NCBI GenBank assembly: GCA_051453625.1
Contig: JBOZIK010000001.1
Coordinates: 208,554,918-208,618,917, forward strand
DNA: 64,000 bases
Direction: 5' to 3'
Origin: Welwitschia mirabilis
Taxonomy: Eukaryota > Gnetophyta > Gnetopsida > Welwitschiales
The notes under the pieces were generated by a model. The model was not told the DNA's origin. It did not search any database and saw only the letters and a list, made by a program, of their open reading frames with translations. Below are positions 35,446-45,572 of the stretch, piece by piece. Numbering within the stretch: the first letter of the stretch is position 1; each line of letters opens with the position of its first letter. Both the position numbers and the translations under genes were made by a program.

Positions 35446-35646
35446 TTTTTTAAATTTACTTTTACTTTTCAGTAAGAGAGACCAAACCTAAATCTATATT
35501 TGGATAAGATAGATCTATATCGAATAAAAAAATCTTTAAGAAAACTTTGGGATTATTTACGAAAATAAAATATCAAGTCAAGCACATGGAGACTTCGTAT
35601 TAATTTTTTAGAAAGAGAAGAAAGGTAGGTTAACTAATTTTACATT

Positions 35647-35892
35647 AGTTAATTGAAGAGCTTAATGCAAAAAAAAAAAAAATTGGTATGATGGATTCTT
35701 TAAATAGTTTGAGTCATTAATANNNNNNNNNNNNNNNNNNNNNNNNNNNNNNNNNNNNNNNNNNNNNNNNNNNNNNNNNNNNNNNNNNNNNNNNNNNNNN
35801 NNNNNNNNNNNNNNNNNNNNNNAGTTAATTGAAGAGCTTAATTCCAAAAAAAAAAATGGTATGATGGGTTCTTCAAATAGTTTGAGTCATTA
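35647..35892 (+). repeat. Direct repeat flanking an N gap (trnV intron)
   Basis: 35,647-35,722 and 35,823-35,892 are the same trnV intron segment (AGTTAATTGAAGAGCTTAAT, ATAGTTTGAGTCATTAA), separated by exactly 100 N. Probably unmerged contig ends. Confidence 0.8.
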
Positions 35893-36335
35893 AGATAAAA
35901 AGAGTTTGATTCTATTTTACTAAGAAGGTCTATGATTCAAGCCTATAAAACCCTAAACATTTTAATATTATATTTTTGGTTAAATTTCAATAACTTAAAG
36001 AAAATGGACATTGAACCTTGAGTAACAATCTTAAAAGGCTTCATCTTATTACAAGGATTTTTTAATTCATTATTTGCAAATGTGATAGCTTAAATAAGAT
36101 CAGATCAAAAATCAGAAGCCTCATTGGTAACTGAGATTTTGTGACGTTTATTCTATTTATCAAAACATTTATAAAAATTTAAGAAATATTACTATAAAAC
36201 AAGTTTTTTCAAGAGAACAAAAGATCTAGCTATCATAGTTCCATAAATAAAGAAAAAGGTTTTTAAAGTAGAAATATTTAGATAATCGAATGAATATTTT
36301 TGGGTACATGGTTAACTAGAAATAAGTAGAAGTAA

Positions 36336-36409
36336 TTAAAAACAACTAGAATTAAACTTGTGGCATGAGGATTTTTAGTCCTCTGCTCTATCAACTGAGC
36401 TATCCTAGC
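36336..36409 (-). pseudogene. trnF-GAA: Plastid trnF-GAA pseudogene
   Basis: Reverse complement of plastid tRNA-Phe: GAGGATTTTTAGTCCTCTGC (anticodon stem-loop) and CTATCAACTGAGCTATCC (D-arm and acceptor). The anticodon GAA reads AAA in sense. A second, partial copy of the anticodon and D-arm region lies directly beside it at 36,414-36,457. Only 380 bases separate trnF from trnV exon 2, leaving no space for ndhC/K/J. Confidence 0.9.
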
Positions 36410-36413
36410 TACC

Positions 36414-36457
36414 GTGGTGAGCCTAAGGATTTTCATTCTTTTGCTCTATCAATTGAG
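36414..36457 (-). pseudogene. Tandem partial copy of trnF-GAA
   Basis: AGGATTTTCATTCTTTTGCT followed by CTATCAATTGAG repeats the middle of trnF. It lacks both acceptor ends. Adjacent tandem trnF pseudogenes are known in several plant plastomes, so it may have been in the donor. Confidence 0.65.
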
Positions 36458-36662
36458 TAAAGGATTTATTCAATGAAATTATAAGTAGGATCAATTAATG
36501 GTTTATGTTCTATCATAAATATTAGAATTAATATAGTTTATTTTTGTTAACTTTAATTATTTCTCTTTGTCGGTATATATTTTTTTCTCTGTTCTATTTT
36601 TAATTTAGAAATATTTTGATAACCAGGTGTAGTACTGAAAATTTTGATTTTTGAGACATTGT

Positions 36663-36983
36663 TTAGGAATAGATTGACTTGAACTCTTATAGTCTTTTAA
36701 ACTAAAAAAGTTTCTTCTTACTTCAATTTGTATTATTACTATAATTAACTTGTAGAAATGAATTTTATCTTTATTATTATACAATTATGAATCCCGAAAA
36801 AGATTTACCTTCTCTTAAAAAAGAAAGATATAACCTACGTATATGAAACTTGGATTTGTCTTAGGATTTCCTATTCAAATATCCCAAGCTTACTTATATT
36901 GAAAAGCTATCATTTAGTGGGGTTTGCTACTAAAGCTTAAAAAAATAAATTCTATAGGGTCTACTGCTTCCATCATATCTCCT
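36663..36983 (-). pseudogene. trnL-UAA: Plastid trnL-UAA pseudogene with group I intron
   Basis: Exon 2 is at 36,663-36,716 (GAATAGATTGACTTGAACTC in reverse complement). Exon 1 is at 36,947-36,983 (GGGTCTACTGCTTCCATCAT in reverse complement). Between them is the trnL group I intron, including the conserved GGATTTGTCTTAGGATTTCC block. The intron is short, about 230 bases. Order trnF-trnL-trnT is that of plastids in reverse. Confidence 0.88.
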
Positions 36984-37269
36984 ATTTTTATTCATTAAAT
37001 GAAAAAAAAAATTTTTAACCCAATATTTTGAAAATTTAGTATTATATTTTGCAAGAGAGTTTTATATCTCTTTTCAAGATGAGTTGGTAGTGGAAAAAAA
37101 TCCCCATTTCTATCTTGAGTCCATTTAAACTATTTTTTGACTAAAGTAACTAACTATAAATAGTTAGTTATTACAATTAGAAATTAGAAAATATTACTTA
37201 TTATTTTACTTGTGCTTCCACAAGTAAATTATTAAAATATTTATTTGATAAATAAATAACATGTAATAT
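36984..37269. other. trnL-trnT spacer
   Basis: AT-rich, with a small palindrome TAACTAACTATAAATAGTTA near 37,148. No gene. Ends where LINE coding sequence starts. Confidence 0.5.
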
Positions 37270-37273
37270 TTAT

Positions 37274-38206
37274 TTGAATTATAGAGAGAGATGCACACTT
37301 TGGAATGATATTATAAATCTAAATCAGACAATTAACAAACATTGGGTTTTGTTAGGGGATTTTAATTGCATAGCTCACCCTAAGGAAAAGAAAAAATTCT
37401 CCTCAGTTTCACCGAAAGATATAGAGGAATTACAAAATCTCTTTTTGAAGTCTCAAATATNNNNNNNNNNNNNNNNNNNNNNNNNNNNNNNNNNNNNNNN
37501 NNNNNNNNNNNNNNNNNNNNNNNNNNNNNNNNNNNNNNNNNNNNNNNNNNNNNNNNNNNNNNNNNNNNNNNNNNNNNNNNNNNNNNNNNNNNNNNNNNNN
37601 NNNNNNNNNNNNNNNNNNNNNNNNNNNNNNNNNNNNNNNNNNNNNNNNNNNNNNNNNNNNNNNNNNNNNNNNNNNNNNNNNNNNNNNNNNNNNNNNNNNN
37701 NNNNNNNNNNNNNNNNNNNNNNNNNNNNNNNNNNNNNNNNNNNNNNNNNNNNNNNNNNNNNNNNNNNNNNNNNNNNNNNNNNNNNNNNNNNNNNNNNNNN
37801 NNNNNNNNNNNNNNNNNNNNNNNNNNNNNNNNNNNNNNNNNNNNNNNNNNNNNNNNNNNNNNNNNNNNNNNNNNNNNNNNNNNNNNNNNNNNNNNNNNNN
37901 NNNNNNNNNNNNNNNNNNNNNNNNNNNNNNNNNNNNNNNNNNNNNNNNNNNNNNNNNNNNNNNNNNNNNNNNNNNNNNNNNNNNNNNNNNNNNNNNNNNN
38001 NNNNNNNNNNNNNNNNNNNNNNNNNNNNNNNNNNNNNNNNNNNNNNNNNNNNNNNNNNNNNNNNNNNNNNNNNNNNNNNNNNNNNNNNNNNNNNNNNNNN
38101 NNNNNNNNNNNNNNNNNNNNNNNNNNNNNNNNNNNNNNNNNNNNNNNNCCATTGTAAGCTGGATAGAGTGCTAATTAACACAAATTGGTTAGACCGCTTT
38201 CCTTAA
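37274..38206 (+). pseudogene. LINE APE endonuclease domain (gapped)
   Basis: Opens with RCTLWNDI, NKHWVLLGDFNCIAHPKEKK, the GDFN catalytic strand of LINE AP-endonucleases. After a 688-base gap comes HCKLDRVLINTNWL, the conserved (S)xLDRVLVN motif near the domain end. Downstream, LSNHSS corresponds to the catalytic SDHxP motif. The frame is open at both gap edges, but the gap hides the middle. Confidence 0.8.
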
Positions 38207-38599
38207 TTGTATGTTGAGTTTCCTTCACCAAGCCTCTCAAATCACTCTTCGAGCATCCTCAACATCTCTATAGATCCAAAAGTAAAGCCTCCTTTTGGAT
38301 TTTGTAATTTTTGGTATGAGGATAAAGAGTTCCTCAGTCTTGTCTATTCTTCATAGAATGCCACTCCCCCTTGTAATACCTTGACAGTGCTTCACAGGAA
38401 ACTACATCATCTTAAGGTAGTTCTTAAAGGAAAATTTTTTGCTAAATCAAGTCTTCTTAGACAACAAACATAAGAAGCTTCTACAGAACACTAGAACATA
38501 CCAAAGAAGTTGGAAGTATCCCCCTAAATTGATAGGTTATCTCAATTAAAAAGGGTAGCCATTCAAAAATACAAATCTCTTCTTCATCAGGAATATTAG

Positions 38600-40462
38600 A
38601 TTAACAAACAACGAGCTAAAATAAGATGGGCCTCTGAAAGGGATGTAAACTCTTCATACTTTCATGCCTGTATCAAGGGAAGGAGTAATATAATTGCGAT
38701 TAATGTAATATATGATGCAAATAGTAATATTTTGACTAACCAGGATAATATCAAGGATAATTTCATTTCTTTCTTTAAGGCCCTTTTAGGTAAGGAGGTA
38801 AGGGTTTCAGATCTAGACACAAATATCTTGGCCGATGGTCCTTCAGTGTCTGAACAATAGTGCCTAAGGTTATGTGAGCTAGTTTCAAATGATGAAATTA
38901 AAAACTCTTTCTTTTCAATAGGTGATAATAAAGCTCTATGGCCTGATGGCTTCTCTGCAAAGTTTTTCAAGTCAACATGAAACATCATGGGCAATGACAT
39001 TTGTAAAGCAGTAAAAAAATTTTTCAATGACTTTAGAATGCCTCATAGTGTTAACTCTACAGCCATTATTCTAATTCCTAAATCAAATTCTCCCAATACA
39101 GCTTCTGATTTTCATCTGATAGCTTGCTGTAATGTTTTATATAAAGCTATATTAATGATTATGGCTCACAGACTGAAGGACGTGCTAGATGACATTATAG
39201 CTGATAATCAAGGGGCTTTCATCCCTCATAAAATCATTATCCATAATATTTTGCTCACCCAAGAGCTAGTTTAGCACTATGTAAGGAGAAGAATCAGCCC
39301 AAGATGTGCTATAAAGATTGATCTCAAGAAGGCCTATGATTTAGTTTCTTAACAGGGTCTGCTCAATTTGATGGACAAATTAGGTTTTCCTCTCAAAGTT
39401 ATTAAATGGATTAAAGCTACGTATCCTCACCTTTTTTTTCAATACTCATTAATGGAGCATTGGTAGGATACTTCCAATGAAAAAGAGGCCTAAGGCAAGG
39501 AGATCCACTATCCCCTTACCTCTTTTGTATTATTATGGAGTACCTATCTAGATGTCTAAGAAAGCTGTTTCAAAATCTAGATTTTTGATTCCACTCCAAA
39601 TGTAACAAGCTGCAAGTTACTCATTTATGCTATGTAAATGATCTCTTCATTTTCTGTAAGGCTGACTTTAAATCCATTAGTTTGATGAAATATATACTTA
39701 ATCATTTTAAGATGGTTTCGGGTCTTAAGGAAAACTCATGAAAAGTCAAGCGTTTTTTAGTGGTATTACCCAAGAGCAAAAAGTTAGATTCCTTTATTTG
39801 CTAAGTTTTACAGAGGGGATCCTCTAGTTAGATATCTGGGAGTCCCTCTAAATTCAAAAAAATTGACCATCTTAGATTGTCTACCTTTCATACTTAGGGT
39901 AACTGGAAAAATTAGATCTTGGACTGTAAAATTCTTATCATACGCAGGAAGATGTGTGTTAATAAAAGCCATGTTACAATCAATCTNNNNNNNNNNNNNN
40001 NNNNNNNNNNNNNNNNNNNNNNNNNNNNNNNNNNNNNNNNNNNNNNNNNNNNNNNNNNNNNNNNNNNNNNNNNNNNNNNNNNNNNNCTAAATTCAAAAAA
40101 ATTGACCATCTTAGATTATCTACCTTTCATACTTAGGGTAACTAGAAAAATTAGATCTTGGACTATAAAATTCTTATCATAAGCAGGAAGATGTGTGTTA
40201 ATCAAAGCCATGCTACAATCAATCTTCTCTTTTTGGTGTAGAGTTTTTATTCTTCCTAATAAGATGCTACATGAAATCAATGTGCTTTGTAGGAAATTTC
40301 TATGGACAGGAAGAGCGATTAAAAAAAGCCCCTATTACCTGGTCTACATTGATAAAACCAAAAAAAGCTAGGGGACTGGGTTTTATAGACTCCATTTTAA
40401 TGAATAAAGCTCTAATATCCATCCAAATTTGGGTTTTAGCTCTCAAGAAAAATTTTCTTTAG
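38600..40462 (+). pseudogene. LINE reverse transcriptase domain
   Basis: Landmarks: RWASERDVNSSYFHA, FFKALLG, SIGDNKALWPDGFSAKFFK (KAPGPDGF-type), ILIPKSNSPNTASDFHLIACC (LIPK, RPISLC-type), NQGAFIPHK, AIKIDLKKAYD (palm motif with Asp), then TCYVND at 39,628-39,642 in place of the catalytic YADD, so the first catalytic Asp is Asn. Later come a primer-grip-like LRVTGKIRSW and the KKAPITWSTLIKPKKARGLGF segment. Stops occur after LVS and elsewhere. A 139-base duplication flanks the gap at 39,987-40,086. Confidence 0.85.
39848..40225 (+). repeat. Direct repeat flanking an N gap (LINE RT)
   Basis: 39,848-39,986 and 40,087-40,225 are both 139 bases, differ by a few transitions and meet the 100-N gap exactly at their ends. 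This looks like two haplotype or paralogue contig ends placed side by side. Confidence 0.85.
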
Positions 40463-41091
40463 GTCANNNNNNNNNNNNNNNNNNNNNNNNNNNNNNNNNN
40501 NNNNNNNNNNNNNNNNNNNNNNNNNNNNNNNNNNNNNNNNNNNNNNNNNNNNNNNNNNNNNNNNNNNNNNNNNNNNNNNNNNNNNNNNNNNNNNNNNNNN
40601 NNNNNNNNNNNNNNNNNNNNNNNNNNNNNNNNNNNNNNNNNNNNNNNNNNNNNNNNNNNNNNNNNNNNNNNNNNNNNNNNNNNNNNNNNNNNNNNNNNNN
40701 NNNNNNNNNNNNNNNNNNNNNNNNNNNNNNNNNNNNNNNNNNNNNNNNNNNNNNNNNNNNNNNNNNNNNNNNNNNNNNNNNNNNNNNNNNNNNNNNNNNN
40801 NNNNNNNNNNNNNNNNNNNNNNNNNNNNNNNNNNNNNNNNNNNNNNNNNNNNNNNNNNNNNNNNNNNNNNNNNNNNNNNNNNNNNNNNNNNNNNNNNNNN
40901 NNNNNNNNNNNNNNNNNNNNNNNNNNNNNNNNNNNNNNNNNNNNNNNNNNNNNNNNNNNNNNNNNNNNNNNNNNNNNNNNNNGCACAGTATAATTAAATT
41001 TCTTATAACAACCTGTATTTATCATATATGGAAAGTAATAAATGAAAAGATATTCAAGTAAAAGGACCTCAAGACTATCCAAATCATCAAA

Positions 41092-42153
41092 GAAATTAGA
41101 TGCAGCTTCTATCTAGACTGATGTCAATTAAAAAAATGAAAGACTCGTCAAAAAACAGAGTGTAGTATCAAATAGTGGATATCTCTCCCCATTTTATGGG
41201 CAGAAATGTTTAATATATTNNNNNNNNNNNNNNNNNNNNNNNNNNNNNNNNNNNNNNNNNNNNNNNNNNNNNNNNNNNNNNNNNNNNNNNNNNNNNNNNN
41301 NNNNNNNNNNNNNNNNNNNNNNNNNNNNNNNNNNNNNNNNNNNNNNNNNNNNNNNNNNNNNNNNNNNNNNNNNNNNNNNNNNNNNNNNNNNNNNNNNNNN
41401 NNNNNNNNNNNNNNNNNNNNNNNNNNNNNNNNNNNNNNNNNNNNNNNNNNNNNNNNNNNNNNNNNNNNNNNNNNNNNNNNNNNNNNNNNNNNNNNNNNNN
41501 NNNNNNNNNNNNNNNNNNNNNNNNNNNNNNNNNNNNNNNNNNNNNNNNNNNNNNNNNNNNNNNNNNNNNNNNNNNNNNNNNNNNNNNNNNNNNNNNNNNN
41601 NNNNNNNNNNNNNNNNNNNNNNNNNNNNNNNNNNNNNNNNNNNNNNNNNNNNNNNNNNNNNNNNNNNNNNNNNNNNNNNNNNNNNNNNNNNNNNNNNNNN
41701 NNNNNNNNNNNNNNNNNNNNNNNNNNNNNNNNNNNNNNNNNNNNNNNNNNNNNNNNNNNNNNNNNNNNNNNNNNNNNNNNNNNNNNNNNNNNNNNNNNNN
41801 NNNNNNNNNNNNNNNNNNNNNNNNNNNNNNNNNNNNNNNNNNNNNNNNNNNNNNNNNNNNNNNNNNNNNNNNNNNNNNNNNNNNNNNNNNNNNNNNNNNN
41901 NNNNNNNNNNNNNNNNNNNNNNNNNNNNNNNNNNNNNNNNNNNNNNNNNNNNNNNNNNNNNNNNNNNNNNNNNNNNNNNNNNNNNNNNNNNNNNNNNNNN
42001 NNNNNNNNNNNNNNNNNNNNNNNNNGAAATTAGATGCAGCTTCTATCTAGACTGATGTCAATTAAAAAGATGAAAGACTTGTCAAAAAATAGAGTGTAGT
42101 ATCAAATAGTGGACATCTCTCCCCATTTTATGGGCAGAAATGTTTAATATCTT
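41092..42153 (+). repeat. Direct repeat flanking the 806-base gap
   Basis: 41,092-41,219 and 42,026-42,153 repeat the same LINE segment (GAAATTAGATGCAGCTTCTA through CATTTTATGGGCAGAAATG) with few differences, on both sides of the gap. Confidence 0.8.
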
Positions 42154-42159
42154 ATTGAT

Positions 42160-43616
42160 TTGAAAGTGTTAATGGCTATGGTCAGGCTTTCCTAGCTTTG
42201 ACCCTCTCTTTTGCTTCTCATGTTCTTTTAAAATGTTTATCCTATAGTAGGCCTCTCTGTTTTTCAACTTTAATTTCTTCCCCAGCTAGAAGCATATCTA
42301 ATGTCCATTGAACCTCTCAGCTTTGGATTTCCTCTGTTTCCTGGTGGATCCCCTTTTCTTGTACCTTGCTTCAAGGTAGGGGGGTGGTCTCTTTAGAAAA
42401 ATGAAGGATCCACCTGAGTCTTGTAGACTGTTATCATTTGCATTACATGGAAAACTTGAAGTAAACCAGATGATCATTTAAAAGATTCATAGAAATCTTG
42501 TGTGTGATGCCAAACAATGACGCTGTTAGAAAGCATGCTCAACTTACTTTATTTCTTCTCATTCATAGCCTGGAGACTCACTGCTCAGGCTTATGATGGG
42601 TAGCAAGGCACTCTAAATAATAGGGCCTCTGATCTCTAAACACTGAGATTTCCATTTGGCTGCGATGAAGCAAAGAGACTTTTCTATGTAAGACCAAAGT
42701 TTAACCCCATATCAGGCGCTCTGTGAAGTGTTTCTCCATACATTTTTATTGTTCTCCCCTTTGAAATAATCATGAGTGGCTGTTCAGCTTCCTAAAGTAA
42801 TGAGATCTTCAAGTAAGTGCTAAGCTATGCTTGCTACACCTAGCTCTCTTGATGCTGTATAGAATATTCTTAGGCCAAATGTAGTTGATCAGTGTAAGAG
42901 TCTAGATGGACAGTTTGACAACAATAGCTCATATAACGTCTGCAACTTTATCATTTTGGAGACATAGATAGCTGCCATAAAAGGTCAAGATACTAAAATC
43001 AAGCTTGCCTCCTAGGGGCCTTGATCAGCAGAACATATGGACCAATTAGTAATAGCAAGGTTCATCTGTATGTGTAGGCTTTCAAGACACATTAGATATC
43101 AAAAGAAGTCAACTTGTGGTTTCTGCTGAACATTGCTCCAAGGCTTTCAGCTATAGCAAATATCAATAGAGTGGAGGCATTTTAAAGATGGATTAAATCA
43201 CTTGCATGTTTATATACTCATTTTGGACAAAAAAGCAAAGGCAGTATCAGGCTTCCAGGATTGCTCTCCTGAAGAGACAACAGAATGTCAGGTGGAGATT
43301 AAGATTACGAGTTCGAGACCCATCCTGGAATGCCATTGTAGTAGCTAATGTATCCTCATGTATCCAGATTTTAATTAGAATTTTTTAGATTTATTTTTCA
43401 GTCTATTATTCTCTAAGACTCTAATTGGGTTTTTTTACGAAGTATCTATCCATCCTCAGTTTGTCAGAGTGATGTTTTCATTTCTCAGATTCTAGTTTGT
43501 TAAAAGTAGAAAAATATTTTGGGACTCAGCTGCTCTTGCCTAATTCAGTTCCACTTGGTTTTGTAATGAGTGGGGCTTTTAATGCTACGGTAATGAAATT
43601 CCTCTAATTTTCACTC
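42160..43616 (+). other. LINE 3' untranslated region, unusually GC-normal
   Basis: About 1.45 kb without a believable frame. It ends in TAATGAAATTCCTCT and a poly-A, resembling the tail of the LINE copy at 32,460-32,526. Several lines here count 45-48% G+C, against roughly 15-30% elsewhere in the window. A 60-codon open frame at 43,206-43,388 has no recognisable product. Confidence 0.55.
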
Positions 43617-43632
43617 AAAAAAAAAGTTCATA

Positions 43633-43705
43633 GACTAATTATCTTAGAGGTTAGAGCATCAAATCTGTAATGCGATGGTTATTAGTTTGATCTTAATAGC
43701 TTGCT
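43633..43705 (+). pseudogene. trnT-UGU: Plastid trnT-UGU pseudogene
   Basis: Seventy-three bases align with plastid tRNA-Thr(UGU): TTAGAGGTTAGAGCATC (D-arm) and AAATCTGTAATGCGATGG (anticodon stem with TGT anticodon retained). The T-arm is decayed. It closes the colinear atpB-to-trnT block; rps4, expected next, is absent, so a junction lies between here and trnD. Confidence 0.88.
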
Positions 43706-43878
43706 CTTATATTATACACCTATTCTAGTTAACTTTTAGGAAAAATTAAAAATCCAAAACTAAAACAAGATTATAAACAAAAGGAATTTCATTTTTTTTA
43801 GAAATGATTGGAGTAGATAAATCAAAATATAGATCCAAATTCTTACTAGTAATAAGTCATTTGATTAACTTCATAGAT

Positions 43879-43952
43879 ATAGAGTAACAGGGCTCAAACC
43901 TATAACTTTCATCTTAATAGGGCAATACTCTAATTAATTAAACTATAATCCC
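43879..43952 (-). pseudogene. trnD-GUC: Plastid trnD-GUC pseudogene
   Basis: Reverse complement of plastid tRNA-Asp: CAGGGCTCAAACC (T-arm), CTTAATAGGGCAATACTCTA (anticodon stem and loop; GTC reads ATT in sense) and AATTAAACTATAATCCC (D-arm to acceptor). It is the first gene of a trnD-trnY-trnE trio in normal plastid order. Confidence 0.85.
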
Positions 43953-44070
43953 TTTTATTTCTTGCTTGGATAAGTAATTTAGATTATCTAAGTTATAAGA
44001 CCAACAAAAAAATATCTGCTCATTCTAATATTCTTTTTATTTGATACTAGAATAGAGTCTATCTTTTTCT

Positions 44071-44093
44071 TTATATATATATATATATATATT
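44071..44093. repeat. (TA)n microsatellite
   Basis: An uninterrupted run of TA dinucleotides just left of trnY copy A. The same spacer in copy B (near 50,440) has TATATATTA only, so it expanded after duplication or differs by strand slippage. Confidence 0.7.
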
Positions 44094-44101
44094 ATTTATT
44101 T

Positions 44102-44186
44102 TTATCTGCATTAGATTTAAACCAACATAGGTATTAATACTAATGAGTTTACATCTCATCCCCATTAACCACTCGAGCATCAACCC
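44102..44186 (-). pseudogene. trnY-GUA: Plastid trnY-GUA pseudogene, copy A
   Basis: Reverse complement of plastid tRNA-Tyr, with TAGATTTAAACCAACATAGG (T-arm), ATGAGTTTACATCTCATCC (anticodon stem-loop; GTA reads GTA/ATG-shifted) and CCATTAACCACTCGAGCATC (D-arm). More decayed than copy B at 50,464. Confidence 0.88.
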
Positions 44187-44248
44187 AGTAATATAGAGTG
44201 TCTTTCTCATAATATGGTATTATACAAACCATTTTTTTCCTTTTTTTT

Positions 44249-44322
44249 AAAAGTCTTAGAAGAAGTTAAATCCCACTACCTCCTTAAAAGATAGATGTGC
44301 TAGGCCATTAGATGATAGGGGC
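44249..44322 (-). pseudogene. trnE-UUC: Plastid trnE-UUC pseudogene, copy A
   Basis: Reverse complement of plastid tRNA-Glu, which also primes tetrapyrrole synthesis in plastids: GAAGTTAAATCCCACTACC, TCCTTAAAAGATAGATGTGC and CCATTAGATGATAGGGGC. The acceptor strand GGGGGC is nearly intact. A normal trnY-trnE spacer precedes it. Confidence 0.88.
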
Positions 44323-44459
44323 CTGTACTCATTTATCATAATATTCAACTTATTAGAAAGCTTTTAATAATATAAACAAATCTAGCATTTTGGCATGGTT
44401 TTTTTTAATGGATTTTGCGAAACTTTATTGCATCAAGAAAAACAAAAGGATTTTTGAAT

Positions 44460-44531
44460 CTGAGATGAAAGGATTTGAAACTTTGAATAATACAACCAAA
44501 TCCTATTACCTTACCACTTGACAATGCCCCG
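44460..44531 (-). pseudogene. trnQ-UUG: Plastid trnQ-UUG pseudogene, copy A
   Basis: Reverse complement of plastid tRNA-Gln: AAAGGATTTGAAAC (T-arm), CAACCAAATCCTATTACC (anticodon stem-loop) and TTACCACTTGACAATGCCCC (D-arm, acceptor). It lies only about 140 bases after trnE, an adjacency not usual in land-plant plastomes, and is followed by psbK as normal. Confidence 0.88.
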
Positions 44532-44947
44532 TTTCTTTAAGTAAATAAGAAAATTTATTTCTTACAAATATTTTAAACAATGTAAGTATCAAGTCATGTT
44601 ACTACCAACTATATATATCTATGTATATTCTAAATTATAGAATGTTTGCTCTCAATCTAAATTACCTAAAAAAAAAATAAAAGTTAAATGTGTTAAGTTG
44701 CAGTTAGAAAGTAATGAAATAATTATTTTATTTGCTTTTTCTTGACTCATAAAAATAGCCTAGATTCTATACAACTTAAATGAAGACAACTTTCAAAACT
44801 ACTTTAACTAAATGATCTACAAATTGATTAATCTCTATTATACTTGATAAAATAATGTTTGAAAATCATTAATTAAAATCTATATGAATTTGTGAAATAA
44901 TTTTTATGAATTCAAAGAAAAATTGATTATTTTAAAGGAGACTAGAT

Positions 44948-45118
44948 ATGCTCAATTTTCTGTTATAAGACACCTTTGTTTTTTGGAAAAGTTTTCTTAT
45001 ATGCATTTTACTCAAAGCATACAAAATTTTTAACCCAATTGTTTATGTTATACTAGTTATTTGGTGTTTTTTTTAATTAGCTTTTATTTGATAGGCCAAT
45101 ATAAGTTTACATTAGATA
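44948..45118 (+). pseudogene. psbK: Plastid psbK pseudogene, copy A
   Basis: Begins MLNFLL-like (ATGCTCAATTTTCTG) and, after a frameshift, shows NPIVYVILVIWCFF*LAFI, matching the [21 protein letters not shown] membrane segment of mature PsbK (photosystem II). Trp codons are stops. Length close to the family. Position between trnQ and psbI is normal. Confidence 0.85.
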
Positions 45119-45328
45119 AATGTAAAAAAATTCACATATATTATCTTAAATTTTATTTCTTTTTTTAAGAATACTTGATTGTCAACAGTTGGAATTGAAG
45201 AAGAGATTTCGCTTTTTTGAATTTGTATACATTTTTGATAATTTAATTGTTATCTATATATGATACAATTAGATAATTTTGATATATATTATTTCTTTTA
45301 AATAGTTAAAAACCTTGGAGATTACTTA

Positions 45329-45440
45329 ATGCTTCCTCTTAAAGTATTCATTTATATGGTAGTGACTTTCTTTATTTTCATTTTTCTTTTTGGATTGTTG
45401 TTAAATGGTCTAGGACATAATCCTCACCAGAAAGAAAAAG
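45329..45440 (+). pseudogene. psbI: Plastid psbI pseudogene, copy A
   Basis: Frame MLPLKVFIYMVVTFFIFIFLFGLLLN, then GLGHNPHQKEK (shown as landmarks VFIYMVV, FLFGLL, NPHQKE), matching the 36-residue PsbI. The frame is open over its full length; Asp and Arg residues of the tail are replaced. A gap of 100 N follows at 45,473, where trnS-GCU would be expected. Confidence 0.88.
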
Positions 45441-45572
45441 GTTAATAGTTTTTTCATGAAGTTTCATTTTGTNNNNNNNNNNNNNNNNNNNNNNNNNNNN
45501 NNNNNNNNNNNNNNNNNNNNNNNNNNNNNNNNNNNNNNNNNNNNNNNNNNNNNNNNNNNNNNNNNNNNNNNN

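Larger units (their letters stand above)
33458..35955 (+). pseudogene. trnV-UAC: Plastid trnV-UAC pseudogene with intron and inserted LINE
   Basis: Exon 1 is 33,458-33,495 (AGGATTATAGCTCAATTGG, GAGCACCTCATTTACAT). It is followed by group II intron sequence (GTGTGCTAATG, then GATTTGAACCATTTGATTTA) to about 33,590. Intron sequence resumes at about 35,450 (GGGATTATTTACGAAAATAA, AATATCAAGTCAAGCACATG) and exon 2 is 35,921-35,955 (GAAGGTCTATGATTCAAGCC). A LINE part lies inside the intron, and a 100-N gap with duplicated edges lies at 35,723-35,822. Anticodon TAC is kept. Confidence 0.9.
37270..43625 (+). mobile_element. Large LINE (L1-type) in the trnL-trnT spacer
   Basis: 5'-truncated inside the endonuclease domain. 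Order: endonuclease (37,274-38,206), RT (about 38,600-40,460), C-terminal part (in gaps 40,467-40,982 and 41,220-42,025), long 3' UTR (42,160-43,616) and poly-A (43,617-43,625). Stops and frameshifts are fewer than in the other LINEs here. The poly-A lies seven bases before trnT-UGU. I did not find a clear target duplication. Three N gaps and two gap-edge duplications affect the sequence. Confidence 0.85.

Noticed and set aside
38662-39027. 121-codon minus-strand frame across the LINE RT
   Set aside because: Shadow frame opposite the plus-strand RT, which carries recognisable RT motifs.
43206-43388. 60-codon frame in the LINE 3' UTR
   Set aside because: No homology recognised, no conserved motif; length expected by chance in a GC-normal stretch.
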